A stretch of DNA of 64,000 nucleotides from Mytilisepta virgata (lineage: Eukaryota; Mollusca; Bivalvia; Mytilida; Mytilidae), in the NCBI GenBank assembly GCA_028015205.1, contig JAPWFG010000020.1, positions 496,001 to 560,000 of the forward strand, written 5' to 3'. The notes beneath the pieces were generated by a model, which saw nothing but the letters and a program-made list of their open reading frames with translations, did not search any database and was not told the DNA's origin. The stretch's first letter is position 1; each line of letters opens with the position of its first letter. Below, piece after piece: positions 1 to 12,712 of this stretch. The position numbers and the translations under genes are program-made.

Positions 1-3000
1 GATAATACCCTCGAGGATTTGAAGTTCATCAGCAGAGGTATCCACTCAGTGGTAATTATACATAATCTATGATACCAATTTTGATGCACAATTTAGCCCA
101 AATCTCTGAAAAGCAGATTCAAAATTCCCAAAATGAAAACAAGATTTCATAATTATATAAATTTCAAAAATTATTTTAAAAATTCATTGCTGTGTTGATT
201 TCTGTTTAATCTGTTGATGTATTTATGAAATATAATAAGACCTCTATTTTCTCTCGCACAGATTATGAAACAATCATTGTTAACGTGTGCTAAATAACAT
301 GCACAAAATAAAACAACTCCGACGACAAATTTGGGAGTATTGGTCCGGTTTCATCACAATAAAAATTTCTAATATTAAGTTGTTAGATATGAAAGAAAGT
401 TAAATTTGTTCCTTGTTGTTTTACTTTTTGATAATAATGGTACATGTATTTGTTACTGCTCTGCAGCATATTAATAATAATCTTTATTTGCATTTTATAC
501 CCATACAGGTCAAGCAAGTAACAAACAAACAACATAGTAACAACAAAAATTAAACTAGCTGGTACTGACAAGTCATCTTTTGACGAACACTCATATCTTG
601 TGTATGAGAATTTGGATCATGAAGTATTTATAAATCTTTAACTTCTCACACTAAACCCACTGAAGATATTAATGACGTTTTCTCGAATTCTTTGGTCTTT
701 ACCTTTACATAAAATATTACGCCGTCTCATATCAGTCAAAATTTTCAATAGACATAAATACGTGTTCAAGATGGTTTTTATATGCACTTTTGATTAATTT
801 ATTCCTTAGTGTTATAGATATTCAACATGAAGATGTTTTTGGAATATCATTTTCGGCCATGTATGGCGATATGATATAAATCTCTAGGACCTCGAAGAAC
901 CTGTTTTCAGATTCATGCATATTTCTCTGTAATTGGATAATTAACAGCTACACTTACTATTTGTAAAAATAAACACTCTGCCCCGATTCGGTTCTTATGA
1001 GGGCCCTAGCAACACGATGCGAGTACCATTAACATACGGAATATCTGGCGTAAACTGAAAATAGTCGTATCCTATTTTGGCGATGCCAATGTAACTGATC
1101 AGCTAATAGTTCATCAAATAGTAAGTTTTTCCTATACAAAAAGGAAGCCTGTTAAACTTCTCAAGTGATGATAAACTACAATCTATATTATTGTTAATCG
1201 TGGTTATTAGTCAAATAGAAGAGTATAGTTTGGATTTAAAACATTTTGATCTACACAAACCCCAAGTCAATGTTATATAGATTAATAAATATTTCATTAT
1301 ACCAGGTTTGATGGACAATATATGCATATTTCGTCGCTTTACTACTCATCAGTTGTGCTCAAAATGCAAAAATTTTTTGATTAAAGATTCAAATACCGAA
1401 ATGACCAAAAAACCATCTAAAGACAGATCTATGTACTTGGGTGTCATGCTTCATTATCATTGGTCAAGGCACAGAAAATTCTTATAATTAGAAGCAAATA
1501 TTAGACAAAATAAAAACGATTGTTCTAATCACCATAATTTAAAGGTGTAGAAAGTGTGAAAACTAAAAATATAAATCTCTTTTGAGTATTTGTGTATGTC
1601 GTGATTTGCTTGTAAAACACAGAAAGTTGACCGAAAGATGATCTTCTTCCTTTTGAGAGGATAAGATAAAGAAATTAAAAAAAAATATTTGTTTAAGGAT
1701 GAAGAATCATAGGTACGATTCGCATCTGTTTAACACTGTACATGCTGTATGTATATTAAAATATTTTGATATTCCAATACTTTTTACGTCCTTTCCAAAA
1801 TATATTTTTTAAACTTAAGCTCATTTTCCTCGCGAACAGATATTCTTAGATGGTTTTTGGTCCATCCTCTCCCCCATCTACTTCTAATCCAAGTTTCGAA
1901 TTTTAAGTGCAGTCTTATAAGCATTGCAGATGAGACATGAAATATTGAAATATCCACATAGAGTGCATTAAAACTGGTAGCATGTTCATTCCAATATATG
2001 TGCAACGATTACTAGTCCTGTCATCAATATCATGCAATACATAAAAGTTCTATTTCATTAGGTTAAACGTTGAAGTGGATTATATTACCATTACATATAG
2101 TATAAAATGTATCAAATATTATTTTTCCAAATTTTTTTGTTACCAGAATCGTATTTAAAACACACTTACCTCAGTTATATTTTACCATCAATAATGAAAA
2201 ATGGACGATAATCTTAATTTGAATTCACTTGTAATTACATCTACGACTTCCTCAAATAACTTCAAGCAAATGACATTTGGAAAGCTTGTAACTGACGACA
2301 GTTATCGAAAAAACACAATAAGCCATTAATAATAAATTACATTGCAGTCAATGAAAACCCTGTGATTTTAAAGTATTGATCTTCTTAAAATGGAAAGCCT
2401 TATTGTTTTTAGAAATAGCACATGCATTACAATTCTAAAGACATTTATACAATTCCGATTTGTTCGATGGTCGGACATGGAAGAATTTTTTAGTAGTGAT
2501 TTTAAATTGCTATATCTTTATTTCACTGGCATTGTTTGGCATAAATTATTGTTATTGTCTGTTTCCTTTATCGGTTAAGTTTTCATTAGATCTATAATGA
2601 TGGAAACTAAATAGGTTCTTTTAAAAGACTATTATTGTTCTTAGCGGTATTGAACTGTTACAGTACCATTTGCGATTAGATTGCATAATTAACTAATTAC
2701 GCAACAATAACGTTTTCCTTATCCGTACCTCTGATGTGTCTGGTGCACCAAAACTCCCCAAATACCACTTAATTTTATAATTTCTTCACACCATTTGCAG
2801 GAATAATGAAAAGTAGCATTTTTTCTAGAAATTAGACCGCTCTATATCAAAACGGAATCATGGGCGGGTAGATATGATTTATATTCCTAGATTATAGCGT
2901 GATTTTATACATATCGGCCCCTATCATCTACTAAAGGTTTTAGTCAAGGGTCTTACACGGGTCGCCGATGAGATGTAAATGATCCATTTCGTGATATATC

Positions 3001-4334
3001 CTCTATTCATCAATGAAGACTAGCGGGTTTTTATTTATTATAAGATGTGAATCATCACCAAGGACCGGATTTTACACCACAAGAACTAAAACACTGGACC
3101 TAGTTTTTCCCTTTTCTGTATGATAAGAATTATTTCAGGGCGAGATACCACAGTACAATTTATTTCCATGATATTGGTCCAGCTCCTCTACTGTGAAAAA
3201 AACAAGCGGGTTTATTTATTATTAATATAATATCAGCACATTTAGACCTACATCAGTACACCGAAATAGACAGTACTGTCATATTTTGTCATAATATTTA
3301 ATCACATAAAAAGTGACTTGAAAATTAGGTCCAGTGGTCTAGTGTTAGTATGTTACACTACAAATTCTTATCATCCCCGACTTTAGATTTTTATTATGAT
3401 ATGGATCTTGTATTATAAATGCATATTCGGCCGTTTGGTCTTATGTCCCACGTGCAGTTTCCTATAATTATTAATATTACAAATAATTTATCCGTATAAC
3501 TTACCTTAACTTATTATTTTGACTATTTTATATTTGTCTCCCGTGGAAATATAAAAAAAATATATTAAAACCAAAGCATCTTACCTAGTATACATCAAAA
3601 AGTTTGAATATTAGAATTATTACCATTAAAATCCTATAACGACGATGATATTGTTAAGTTGATTGTATTTAAATATGAGAATTTCACGTCATAGTTCCCT
3701 TAGTATGGAAACTTATATTCAATATAGGATTTCTAAACATTCATGTCGTTTTCAATGTGTTTGGGATGAGATTTCAATTTTAAATACACAATTACATTTA
3801 AAAGGTGTATAGTCTTAATGAATTGATACGAAATCGAGTTATCCACCGTGACTTTGAAAAACATTGAGAAGTATAGAGCGTGTAAGCTTTATGTAGGAAT
3901 AAGCTGTGAAATTTCACCAAACAAAAAGGAAAACGATCGTGTTTTATATCAGTTTTGCAATGTGATTATACAATATTAGCCTTCATTTATGTGAATTAAT
4001 ATCGATTTGTATGAAAATAAGTCACTTAAAATGTTTTCGTTGAAATGAAAACTATTGACAATCAGATTACATTAAACATTTGTATGAGGTTGTAGTCCCC
4101 AAGTTTAAATTATTGTGCCGTACCAAATATTCAACCATCTTATGTGAATAACACTCATCAAAAAGATATATCATTAACTATTTCTGTCTCTTACAAAAAT
4201 CAAACGCTCTCTTTGTTCAATCTAAACGAACTTGCACTGTATTTCATGTATTTCTTACTGTATAATATTTCGTCTGTTACAAAATGCATGATAAGTTATG
4301 ACAATACCAAACACATTAAATACTTATTGACTGG
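1..4334. other. Anonymous AT-rich DNA, no gene recognised
   Basis: No open frame longer than about 75 codons resembles a known family, and no exon-like pattern of homology plus splice sites was found. Two diverged blocks at about 2920-3030 and 3140-3230 share phrases such as a 'GCGGGTTTTTATTTATTAT'-like string, so part of this is probably old repeat. Nothing else can be supported. Confidence 0.5.
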
Positions 4335-4448
4335 GTATGAGGGAAATAGTAAGCTTAGTGTCGCCGAGGTACCAACTATTGCCCCGAGGCGTAGCCGAAG
4401 TCAGTAGTTGGTATCGAGATGATAATAAACTTACTATTCCCGAATATG
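4335..4448. repeat. Foldback palindrome of about 114 bp
   Basis: The left arm (AATAGTAAGCTTAGTGTCG..., then GGTACCAACTATTG) is the imperfect reverse complement of the right arm (...GTAGTTGGTATCGAGATGATAATAAACTTACTATT). The turn is GC-rich with CGAGG/CCGAAG motifs. It resembles other long palindromes in this window (21.1, 34.1, 37.9 and 61.6 kb), which suggests a foldback or MITE origin. No target duplication was identified. Confidence 0.7.
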
Positions 4449-6228
4449 ATGTGTGTTGTACATATATCATACATACAGAATGTATGTTAAGTCGCTGGAG
4501 TTTATATCTGTATCTTGAAGACCAATAGAACTTGAAAAAATGCTCTTCAGTAATTTAATTAAATCCATTTCGATGCACTAGCATTAAATTGTTATTTCCA
4601 GTACATTTTTATATGCTACTGGAGATAAGCTGATATCAGCTGCTTCCAGCTACTGCCACAATCTAATACCCGAAGGCTAGTGTGTAGCATTATAAAATAT
4701 ACATCAGATGGACAACAGCTAACTGGTCATAATGTTCATTTCCTATAATAAGGAGACGTTAACTTTTAAACGTTCTTTGGGTAATATTAGACTGAATCAC
4801 ACAGTATCTAATGAAAAGCTTGTGTATATCATATTTATTACGCTCTCGAAGACTTTGAGACGAAGATGACCGTAATTGAAAAAAAAATCCTTTTTGAAAT
4901 TACAGTAACAAAATAAATTAAAACTTTTTGATTCTAAATGCAACGCATTTTTTCTTACTTAATTTTATTTTTTAAAACAATAAGAACTTTCATTTATAAT
5001 CTGATTTAAATATTTAAGACGGCACTGAAATAAGACGGCTTCCAATTTAAAAAATTTGTCAATACCTGCTCAGCCATCCTGGGATGCCATCAACTAGCAG
5101 CTAATGGTATCAGATCTCCCCCCCCCCCAAGTGATTAGTGCGTCTTATCAGATCCAACGATCCGATTTCTTATGGAAATGAGAAAAGTACTGTACACTGA
5201 ATTAAATTGTATTAGCAATGTAGTCAATGCCACTCTTTGTGACTAGATCAACGATAGACCATAACCAACACTGACTACACCAAATTTAGAGTTGTTCAAC
5301 TTGGTTTGCAGTTACATTTGGTTACTGCATTATCAATGGGAAAAATTCGGTCTCGATAAATTTGCAGTAACTAGAACATTTTTGTACAAATGTAAAATAT
5401 CGGCAAAAGAATACCGAAGCGACAAAAAAAGTCCACAAATTCGAAGTACAAGGAAAAAACAAAGTCGGGAGAATGGAACACAACAAACAAACGCCACAAG
5501 GATACGTGTAAAACTAAAACAATAAAAAACGTATAATAAACAAAACAAAACTATAACAAGACAGCACAGAGACTAAAGCACTAGCAATGTGAACTCCAAC
5601 TTAAAACTGGGAATGACATCAGGTGCTCCGGAAGGGTAAGCATGTTCTCTCCATTAACTTCACCCGCCACACTATACAATTAGCATTTTATTTATAGTTT
5701 AGTTTCGGAAAATACGAAGGTCAGTTTTTCAAACATTTAAAACTGATTGGTAAAATTTACTGATAATTATAATTTCTGCCCACGAAGCTGGTTTATGCTG
5801 AAAGAGAGGATGTTTGACAATTGATTTAAGCTCATTTTCATGAATCAATGTGTATGCATGGACTTAAGCGGCAACTCCATCTGATGACCTTGTAGATCAG
5901 CATCTTGTGTGGTTTTTTAAGTGTGTAAATTTTGCACTAAGTTTTGAAATGTAAGTAACGAAAAAAATGTGCCGAAAAACCAGCTCTATTTTATTTATTT
6001 TTTTAAATGGCAAAATGCTATGTTTAATTATGCCATGTGTCATATCCATTTAAATTCTACATTAAGGTGATAACTTGGCCTAGAATTGGGTCACTACAAT
6101 GCATTTTGCACAATATTTTTTAAAAATTATCCTTTCCGTTGCTATGGGTATCCAAGGAAAAAAAGATATTTTGGAAGAAATCGTGACGTTTCCCGGACCG
6201 GCAAAACTTTGTGATTCTTTTCACGTTT
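4449..6228. other. Anonymous non-coding DNA with a poly-C tract
   Basis: No gene is recognised. A homopolymer of 11 C lies at about 5118-5128. Short open frames here, including a basic 77-codon frame at 5292-5525 (plus), have no recognisable family signature and look like chance frames in AT-rich sequence. Confidence 0.45.
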
Positions 6229-7601
6229 GTCACCATCTTTGTACAAGTACAAATCTAGAAATGAAACAGAAGTTGGTGTGTCTGTGGTCTGTTTAATTTC
6301 AAGTTCACTTTGATAAGTAAGATATATGTTATCCGTAAAGTAAGGATTATTAAGTGATAAAACGTCATCTTTATAGCGGAAACTGAATTTAAAGGACTGG
6401 GCTAGCTTATTTTCGTTCCGATACAGTACCCCTATAAAAAATTAGCTTCATATGAAAACAAGAACAGGTCGGCCAAAAGCGGCGCACAGTTTGTCCCCAT
6501 TGGGATGCCGATCGTCTGCTGAAAAAATGTCACCCAAGCTCAGCAAAGATGTTATCGATGAGACATTCCACCATCTAAATAAAATCATTAATTTTTGTTA
6601 GAATCAGTGCGATTTTTTTTTTTTTTTGACAAAGTAAGCCTTGTCTTTACCTAAATATTTGTAAACTTTGTTTAGTGCAGAAACATTGGTGAATTAGCTC
6701 ACGAAAAATATATTTTAGTTTATCATGTGGGAGGGTCGTATACAGTGCAGAAAAATCAAACGTTTTTATACTATTACAGTAGGTAACTTCACTAGTAGAG
6801 AGATTACTTGTTAGTCGTTAGAATCTTTTAGAATCCACATCCGATTCACACCACTTGTTGAGTAGGCCTTATCACAGTAGCTCTTGAGATCGCCCTTAAT
6901 TGCTGAAATTAAGGTAGTAAGGAGATTGGAAAGGGGTTTATGAGTGCATTTAGCAGAGACTGCTATGTACCTTTGTTTGTGTGGACACTTATGAAGTTTG
7001 GGTATCCAGTAAATGAAAGGGGGGTTAAAATTGTCATCAGTTTCCCAATATCAATGGAAGATAAAATAGAAATATGATTATTGATAGCATTTTCCCTTGG
7101 TATCGTAGTGTGCGTGTAAATGAGATTGTCAAGTGAATTGTCAATACCCATCTCCTTAATCAGTCACTCAATGTAGTGTCTTTTGCAGACAAAAGCGGGT
7201 GGTTGGAGCTTTGTCAGCTGCATGGAACAATGACATAATTGTCATAAAGGCAGGGCAATGTTTTTCTAACTTGGGGATCGTAAAAACGCTGTCAGATTTA
7301 GAATTTCTGTGCGTTGTAAGGTGCCGAATATAAGCAAGAATTAATGATTTTATCGTTCGATCTAATTCGAACGCGTGTTGACGTCTTCCTTCCTTTTCTT
7401 CGCCCATTTTATGGCATCGTCCTCATCCATCAGTTTTTTTATGTTGTGTTTCCAGTTGACAGGCTGGAGCTCACGATGTTTGGGACCTTTAGCAAGGATG
7501 TCTTTCAGTTTAGCATTTTTACCGATGCTTAAGTCGCCAGTAATAACCTGGTCAATAGGACTAGGTTTAAAGTCATCAATTTTGAGGTAGCGCAATACCA
7601 T
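6229..7601 (-). mobile_element. Penelope-like retroelement, decayed reverse transcriptase
   Basis: Read on the minus strand, translated blocks follow the order of Penelope-like element (PLE) reverse transcriptases, interrupted by stops and frameshifts. The N-terminal block at 7601-7362 contains ILAKGPKHRE and a KWAKKRKED string. Next comes an 'ADKAPTT...' block near 7220-7200, then HKQRYIAVSAKCTHKPLSN at about 6985-6930 followed by MWILKDSND. After that come TFDFSALYTTLPHDKL at about 6755-6705, IGIPMGTNCAPLLADLFL at about 6520-6460, and the catalytic region FRYKDDVLSLNN at about 6385-6350. The usual catalytic YIDD-type motif reads YKDD. Only fragments are open, so the copy is dead. A GIY-YIG endonuclease end was not recognised. 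It lies downstream of DYNLRB, in the same orientation. Confidence 0.85.
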
Positions 7602-8376
7602 TTACAGTACAAAGAATCAATGGAGGCAATCATATATTTACTTTATTGACAAATGAAAATAAATTAATATAAAATCTGTTACAGTAACATATATGGTTCG
7701 ACAGATAGCCTCCGGTTGTTTGTAAGAAATTCCTAGAAAACAAATAATGTGCTTGTTAATGATAACTTCGGAAATATAACCAATACTGATGATATAATGT
7801 ATGACAAATTTACTGATATTATTAGTAGGCTTCTGTATATCTATCTAATTACAATCCCTATCCATACATAAATAACAAACTACTGCATAAAATCATTAGA
7901 AGAAGTACAGCTGCCTGCATTTCTTTTCTTTATTGTACCAATTTCAGGGATTTGTGACGTTTACCCTGTATAGAAATAGAAATCTTTATTTAAACAAAGA
8001 TGGACCCTTATGGTTTTCAAATTTAATGCAATGATATTTTTTTTATTACATATGTTTATGTTTTCATGTGAATTTCATATTTTTAGGTCATTGCTTTTAA
8101 CTCGTGGCCTCCACAACTAAATATGTAAACTATGCATAGTTTTACGCCTTGGGCCTTCACAGCTGAATATAAATGCATTTTTGTTTTTATTTATCTAAGT
8201 ATTGAAATACTTGATGTTGATAGTCTTTCATACTAAATTATGAGCAGACGATACAACTTTTCGATCCATTTTATCAGATGTTTTTCATAACCGTACACAA
8301 AAAAGACTAAACAGCATTTTCCCAAATGTTTTCACTTATACCATACTAAGTTGTTCCTTTTACCACCTTATTGTTT
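7602..8376. other. Intergenic DNA, probable DYNLRB 3' UTR
   Basis: No coding signal. As the DYNLRB gene reads leftward, the part nearest 8376 should be its 3' untranslated region. The rest is AT-rich and unassigned. Confidence 0.4.
8186..8191 (-). terminator. Candidate poly(A) signal of DYNLRB
   Basis: TTTATT on the plus strand reads AATAAA on the minus strand, about 186 nt past the DYNLRB stop codon. This is the nearest canonical hexamer I see. Other AT-rich hexamers further on could serve instead. Confidence 0.3.
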
Positions 8377-8423
8377 TCAGCTGGCATCTGGATTCTGTAT
8401 AGCAATCAAGTAAAATTCCTTCT
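8377..8423 (-). CDS. DYNLRB1: DYNLRB exon 4 with stop codon
   Basis: Encodes [15 protein letters not shown] and TGA, the last beta strand of the Robl/LC7 fold. The acceptor is CACACAG. This short exon was found by matching the expected terminal 'FLIVIQNP' pattern and checking phase. It lies 972 bp from exon 3. Confidence 0.9.
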
Positions 8424-10443
8424 CTGTGTGAAGAAACAAAAAATTAATGTTGTTGTTAGATCAAGAGAGAGAAAGGTTATGAAAAACAACACATATTTCA
8501 ACTTTGAGGGTTATTTTAAACTCTATGTATACTTTTATTGTACGGAAACCCATTGAATTCCACTAAGCATTAAACTATGTATTAGTTTAAGAATATTTCC
8601 TTTATTTATACTATATAAAACAATACATGTATAATGTTTGAAAAGAAAAGGACCTAGGCCCGAGGTCTAGGGTATGTGTCAATAAGCCAACATCCAAATT
8701 TGAGTAACAAGTCTGTCTGTAACGAAGTTCACCAAATGGTGTAGACAAAACATGGTGGATATTATTACATTATACAATGTGTATAGGCTAAACTTTCTTT
8801 CGAAATTATAATTAATTACAAAACCCCATGTGACTTATATCATACGATGTTTCATTAAGAAAAGCACAAGTCAGATGTACCATGTGTACGTTAGAAATAT
8901 TATATATTGTATGACATTTTTTATCCGTTTTCTTTTCTCCAACGCCCTTTTTGTGACAAATTAGGACATTTCTCTCTTGTTTGATGCAAAAGATAAAAAA
9001 AAATGTTCGATAATACCTTATTGCATTAATATCCAAACAGTATGGCAAAAATGATAATTTGTTTTGAGCTAATTAACGGGTAGTTAGATTTTCTGTTTTC
9101 ATTACATCTTAAAACTGTGTTGTTTAAACGTTTCTCAATCAAGCAGCTGTGACAATAAAAAATGCAACAAAACTTGCCATGATGTAGCGTTACTTCGTTT
9201 TTGCTCCGTTCACAACTGGTCAGTGTTTGAAGGTGAGCATTTTTATGATAATATGGCTTCAGGAAGACTTCTCTGTTCAAACAATTTGTAATATAAGGTG
9301 ACACATGAATTCATAAAAGAATACCTCGTTTAATAAATTAGTCACCTAGCTTGATCGATTATACTTGTTCATGTTATTGATGTTTGGCCACTTACCTGGT
9401 GCTACCATTATTTCATGTTTCTTTGATCTGATACGTAAAAATGTCAGATCATTCTGTGGGTCTATTTCGTGAATTGCATTTTTAGCTTTCACCGTAAGAG
9501 ATTGTATAATTCCCGCATATTGTGATGTGGTAGATTTGTCTAACGTTGTCTTAATTGGAACACCTGAAATCATTTAATGTCATATTAATGGTGCATTGTT
9601 CAAATTAGTGTTTGTCAGTAAAGATTTTCATTTACATTTCATTCAGTGACAAAATGCAATTTAAATCACTTTATTCCGATTCGTTTGTAAAGTTGTCAAT
9701 TGTACTAAGAGAAACACGCATAATCTTTCATAACCTTTCAATGCTTTCGTAACAGTTTATTAATAAGAACATTTAAGCACAAGTATCATGTAAAGAATAC
9801 AATTTTTCTTCATAAAACTTTACTCCAATCACCTTAATAAAAGAGGATAAAAAAAGGATAGGATATTTCGTTAAATTAAGGTAGTATATAAGTCATTAGA
9901 TTTTCCTTTGTTTGGGTTGGGACAAATATAATCATTATAATGTGTTGACATAAATATGTCCTATATGTTCATTCTCCCCGATAAAACCTTTACTTCCTGT
10001 GTTGATTACAACGAGTCAGTTCTCAAAACAATGTGCCTCAAATATTTATAGTTACTATAGTTACAACTCTATACAGGAAACAAATTTAAAGTCAATACAA
10101 AAACTAGCACTGTATGCAAGGAATTTAGTATCTGAGTATTTTCAAATGATTATAAAATTTTACAAATGATTCTCCAAAACAGAGATGAGGTATATCATTC
10201 TGATGTTGCTTAAATTTTGTTCTTAAACTTTGTGTTTGCATTATGTGGTGAACATTACCTTCATTGTTAACAAGAATGACTCCAAGTACACTTGGTTGTG
10301 ACTGTATGCGCTCAAGTGTCTCCTCCACACCAGTCTAAAATTGTCAAGCAGATGATCCATTAACATTTAAAAACACACAAATATTCTAAGTAACGAAAGA
10401 TTTTCAATTTTACGAAAAGTATCCTTGTCGTCATACTTACCAT
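8377..10443 (-). CDS. DYNLRB1: Dynein light chain roadblock-type (LC7/DYNLRB), four exons
   Basis: Coding exons on the minus strand are 10443-10441, 10334-10259, 9563-9396 and 8423-8377, with all junctions GT-AG and in phase. The product is 97 residues; human DYNLRB1 has 96. It starts [19 protein letters not shown] and contains the diagnostic [16 protein letters not shown] block near residues 68-83, then [18 protein letters not shown] and a short tail DAS before TGA. The fold is a Robl/LC7 domain over the full length. Roadblock light chains form dimers that bind cytoplasmic dynein intermediate chains and help cargo attachment along microtubules. The start codon is the last three bases of exon 1, directly before the donor GTAAGT. 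The protein cannot be told apart with certainty between the DYNLRB1 and DYNLRB2 paralogues. The small introns hold nothing recognisable. Confidence 0.93.
9396..9563 (-). CDS. DYNLRB1: DYNLRB exon 3
   Basis: Encodes about 56 residues from [17 protein letters not shown] to IMVAP, including the family hallmark [19 protein letters not shown]. The acceptor is ATTTCAG and the donor is G|GTAAGT. It joins exons 2 and 4 in phase 1. Confidence 0.95.
10259..10334 (-). CDS. DYNLRB1: DYNLRB exon 2
   Basis: Encodes residues 2-27, [20 protein letters not shown] and the following LVNNEG. The acceptor is TTTTAG and the donor is G|GTAATG, phase 1. Confidence 0.9.
10441..10443 (-). CDS. DYNLRB1: DYNLRB exon 1, coding part is only the ATG
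   Basis: The minus-strand sequence reads AGACAAGAATG, then donor GTAAGTATG. Joined to exon 2 at the acceptor TTTTAG, it gives ATG-ACT-GGT-GTG-GAG-GAG. This fits the MAEVEETL start of animal roadblock proteins. The 5' UTR continues upstream (higher coordinates); its start is not defined. Confidence 0.8.
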
Positions 10444-10898
10444 TCTTGTCTGGATAAAATAAAACGGAAGATTCTTTCTAGCTATTGTCTGTGATTTCCA
10501 CGTATTTCTTTATGAAATCTTTGTCAATTTTCTAGTGCATTTAATATTGGAGATATTAAGTCAATATTCAAGATATTATTGATTGATCAATGCTACTTGT
10601 CTGTTATTAATGCTTCAGTAATTTTGTGAAAAAAAGGAAAATCGATCAAATGCTATATATTCTGGTTTATTCTGAAAAATCTTTTCGTCAAATTCTAAAT
10701 TTTTCGTCATGATTATATCATCTATTAGATTATTTTGTTTTTTATTTAACTTTTTTATATCTTTGTTACAAAATGAAAAACAGAAGGCGGTACCAGGAAG
10801 GAGTCTGAATCATAGTCTTATCCACAAATTAAAATGCCACAAGATTGTACCGAACAGATCTAAATTTTAACAGACCTAATACGTATGACAATATATAC

Positions 10899-10932
<34 letters not shown>

Positions 10933-11367
10933 TTTAATTAATTTATTTATTTATCTGTAATTAATATTCTACTTACCTTTAGAAAAATCTTGAGTCGCCA
11001 CTAATGCTCACCAAAAACCGTAGCTAAACCAGAACGCTGAATGGCCCGAATTTTGAAGAGAACTACTATACTGCATATTGGATCATATTGATTGTTGTTC
11101 TGGTGCTTATCGCTCTTACATGTCCTATGTTAATCCCACTATTGTTCAGTGTCTGTACCAAGTCAGACTATCCTGACTCTCTGTTGTGTTTATGTTCGTG
11201 TTGTGTGCTCTGCGGTGTTATTTTTTGTCCGGGGTTCTGTCAGTTTGGTTGCTTTGATTGATTGGTGTGTCATTGTTGACCTTTCCTGTTGTCCAATTTG
11301 TTGTTTAAATATTCACATTACTCTGTTTTATTTCAAATCATAAGAATGCTACTCTATTTGATATTAT
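10444..11367. other. Intergenic DNA between divergent genes, with poly-T tract
   Basis: This is the upstream flank of DYNLRB, so its promoter should lie here, but no core promoter element stands out. A run of about 32 T lies at 10899-10931. The stretch 11100-11340 contains an open frame with a hydrophobic but unfamiliar translation; it is probably an old repeat. Confidence 0.4.
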
Positions 11368-12084
11368 TATACCCGCACTTCTGAACGAAAGTTCGGGTAT
11401 ATTGTCTTTGCGGTCGTCTGTCCGTCCGTCCGTCCATCAGTCCATCCGTCACACTTTCTTGTGACGCAAACTCCTCCTTCACTTTTGAAGTTTTACCTTT
11501 TTTGTGCCATATTGTTGCTTACCAACTGTAAATGCGCAATAAGGTTTTGGGATTACAAATTCTTTAAAAGGGGTGGGATGGACTAAAAAGGGCCAAATTA
11601 TACAAAGAGCATTGTAACATGAACTCCTCTTTCATTTTTGAATTTAAATCATTTTTATTGTTGCCATATTGTTGCTTACCAACTGTAGATGCGCAATAAT
11701 GTTTTGGAATTCCAATTTTTTAAAAAGGGGGTGGGGGCAAAAAGGGCCGAAACAGAAAAAGACCATATTTACTAAAATTTAATCTAAAGAAAAAAATGAA
11801 GAAATTTGTAAATTTCAGTTTAAGGGGCTATAGGTCCCTAAAAGGGTCCAAATCGTTAAATTATAGTAAAAGTGGGTTGTGATATATTTGTGAAAAGGTT
11901 ATTTGTTACAGATGCAAACTTTAATGCTAAACATGCTTTTATTTTGCATTTTGAGGATTTAAAGGGCCAAGAAAAGGTTATTTGTTACAGATGCAAACTG
12001 TCATGCAATGGAAACTGAAAATGTTAAGAATGTTTGTTTACAAATAAATGTGGGTGCGGGTATAGATAGCCCTTATATCTAGTT
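11368..12084 (+). mobile_element. Helentron/pearl-like hairpin-ended element 1
   Basis: The left end is the hairpin TATACCCGCACTTCTG...AGTTCGGGTATA, followed by a short (TCCG)n tract at about 11419-11434. The body has two related blocks, each with 'CTTACCAACTGTA(A/G)ATGCGCAATAA'. The right end repeats the left motif inverted (GTGCGGGTATA at 12054-12064) and is followed by a 6-bp hairpin TAGATA/TATCTA at 12063-12081. Subterminal inverted repeats, a microsatellite and a terminal hairpin are the traits described for bivalve pearl elements and Helentron-associated elements. The family assignment is inference; the architecture is seen directly. Confidence 0.6.
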
Positions 12085-12490
12085 ACGTTAGTGTGTATGT
12101 GTGTTTAATTCTAGTTGATACATACATGTACGAGTACAACTGCAAATAAATATGCTCTGAATTAATTTTCAGTCTCTTCCATAGCCAAATATTTGTTTGG
12201 AACATATTTTTCAACCTCAAATGGGAAAATACACAAACGCCAAACGGGAACAATTTCGTCGAATCACATTCCTCAAATTTTGAAATTATTCAGAATATTG
12301 TAAAAATCAACCACAGCCAATGGTATGAATAAGAGGGATAAGTGGGCGTGGTCCTGGGAGAAATAAATTCAACAGGATACAAAACTATTTTTAAAAAACT
12401 AACAATACTATATTTTTAGAATTACCCATGGCGCAATGTATTCCAAACTATAAATTAAACTAAAAATTCCTCCTGTCTAAAATTTGGTGT

Positions 12491-12712
12491 CCGTTCGATA
12501 GTCCGAATGTTCATTAGTCTGAAGGTTCAATAGTCCGAGGGTGCATTGGTCCGAAATTTCTAGTGTCCGAACCCTTGCAAAACGCATAATGCACACATTT
12601 ATAACATCAAGGGAAGTTTAATAGTCCAATGATCAAACGGTTCGATGGCCCGATGCTTAATATAACGCAAAAAGAAACCATCCGGAGGTTCAGTAGTCCG
12701 AAGGTTCGATGT
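12491..12712. repeat. Degenerate 16-bp minisatellite
   Basis: Units such as GTTCGATAGTCCGAAT, GTTCATTAGTCTGAAG and GTTCAATAGTCCGAGG follow each other at 16-bp spacing from about 12491 to 12570. A second block with the same consensus (GGTTCARTAGTCCGAAG) lies at about 12615-12712. No coding role is apparent. Confidence 0.65.

Noticed and set aside
7344..7590. Plus-strand frames of 62-71 codons over the Penelope-like element
   Set aside because: Shadows of the minus-strand reverse transcriptase sequence.
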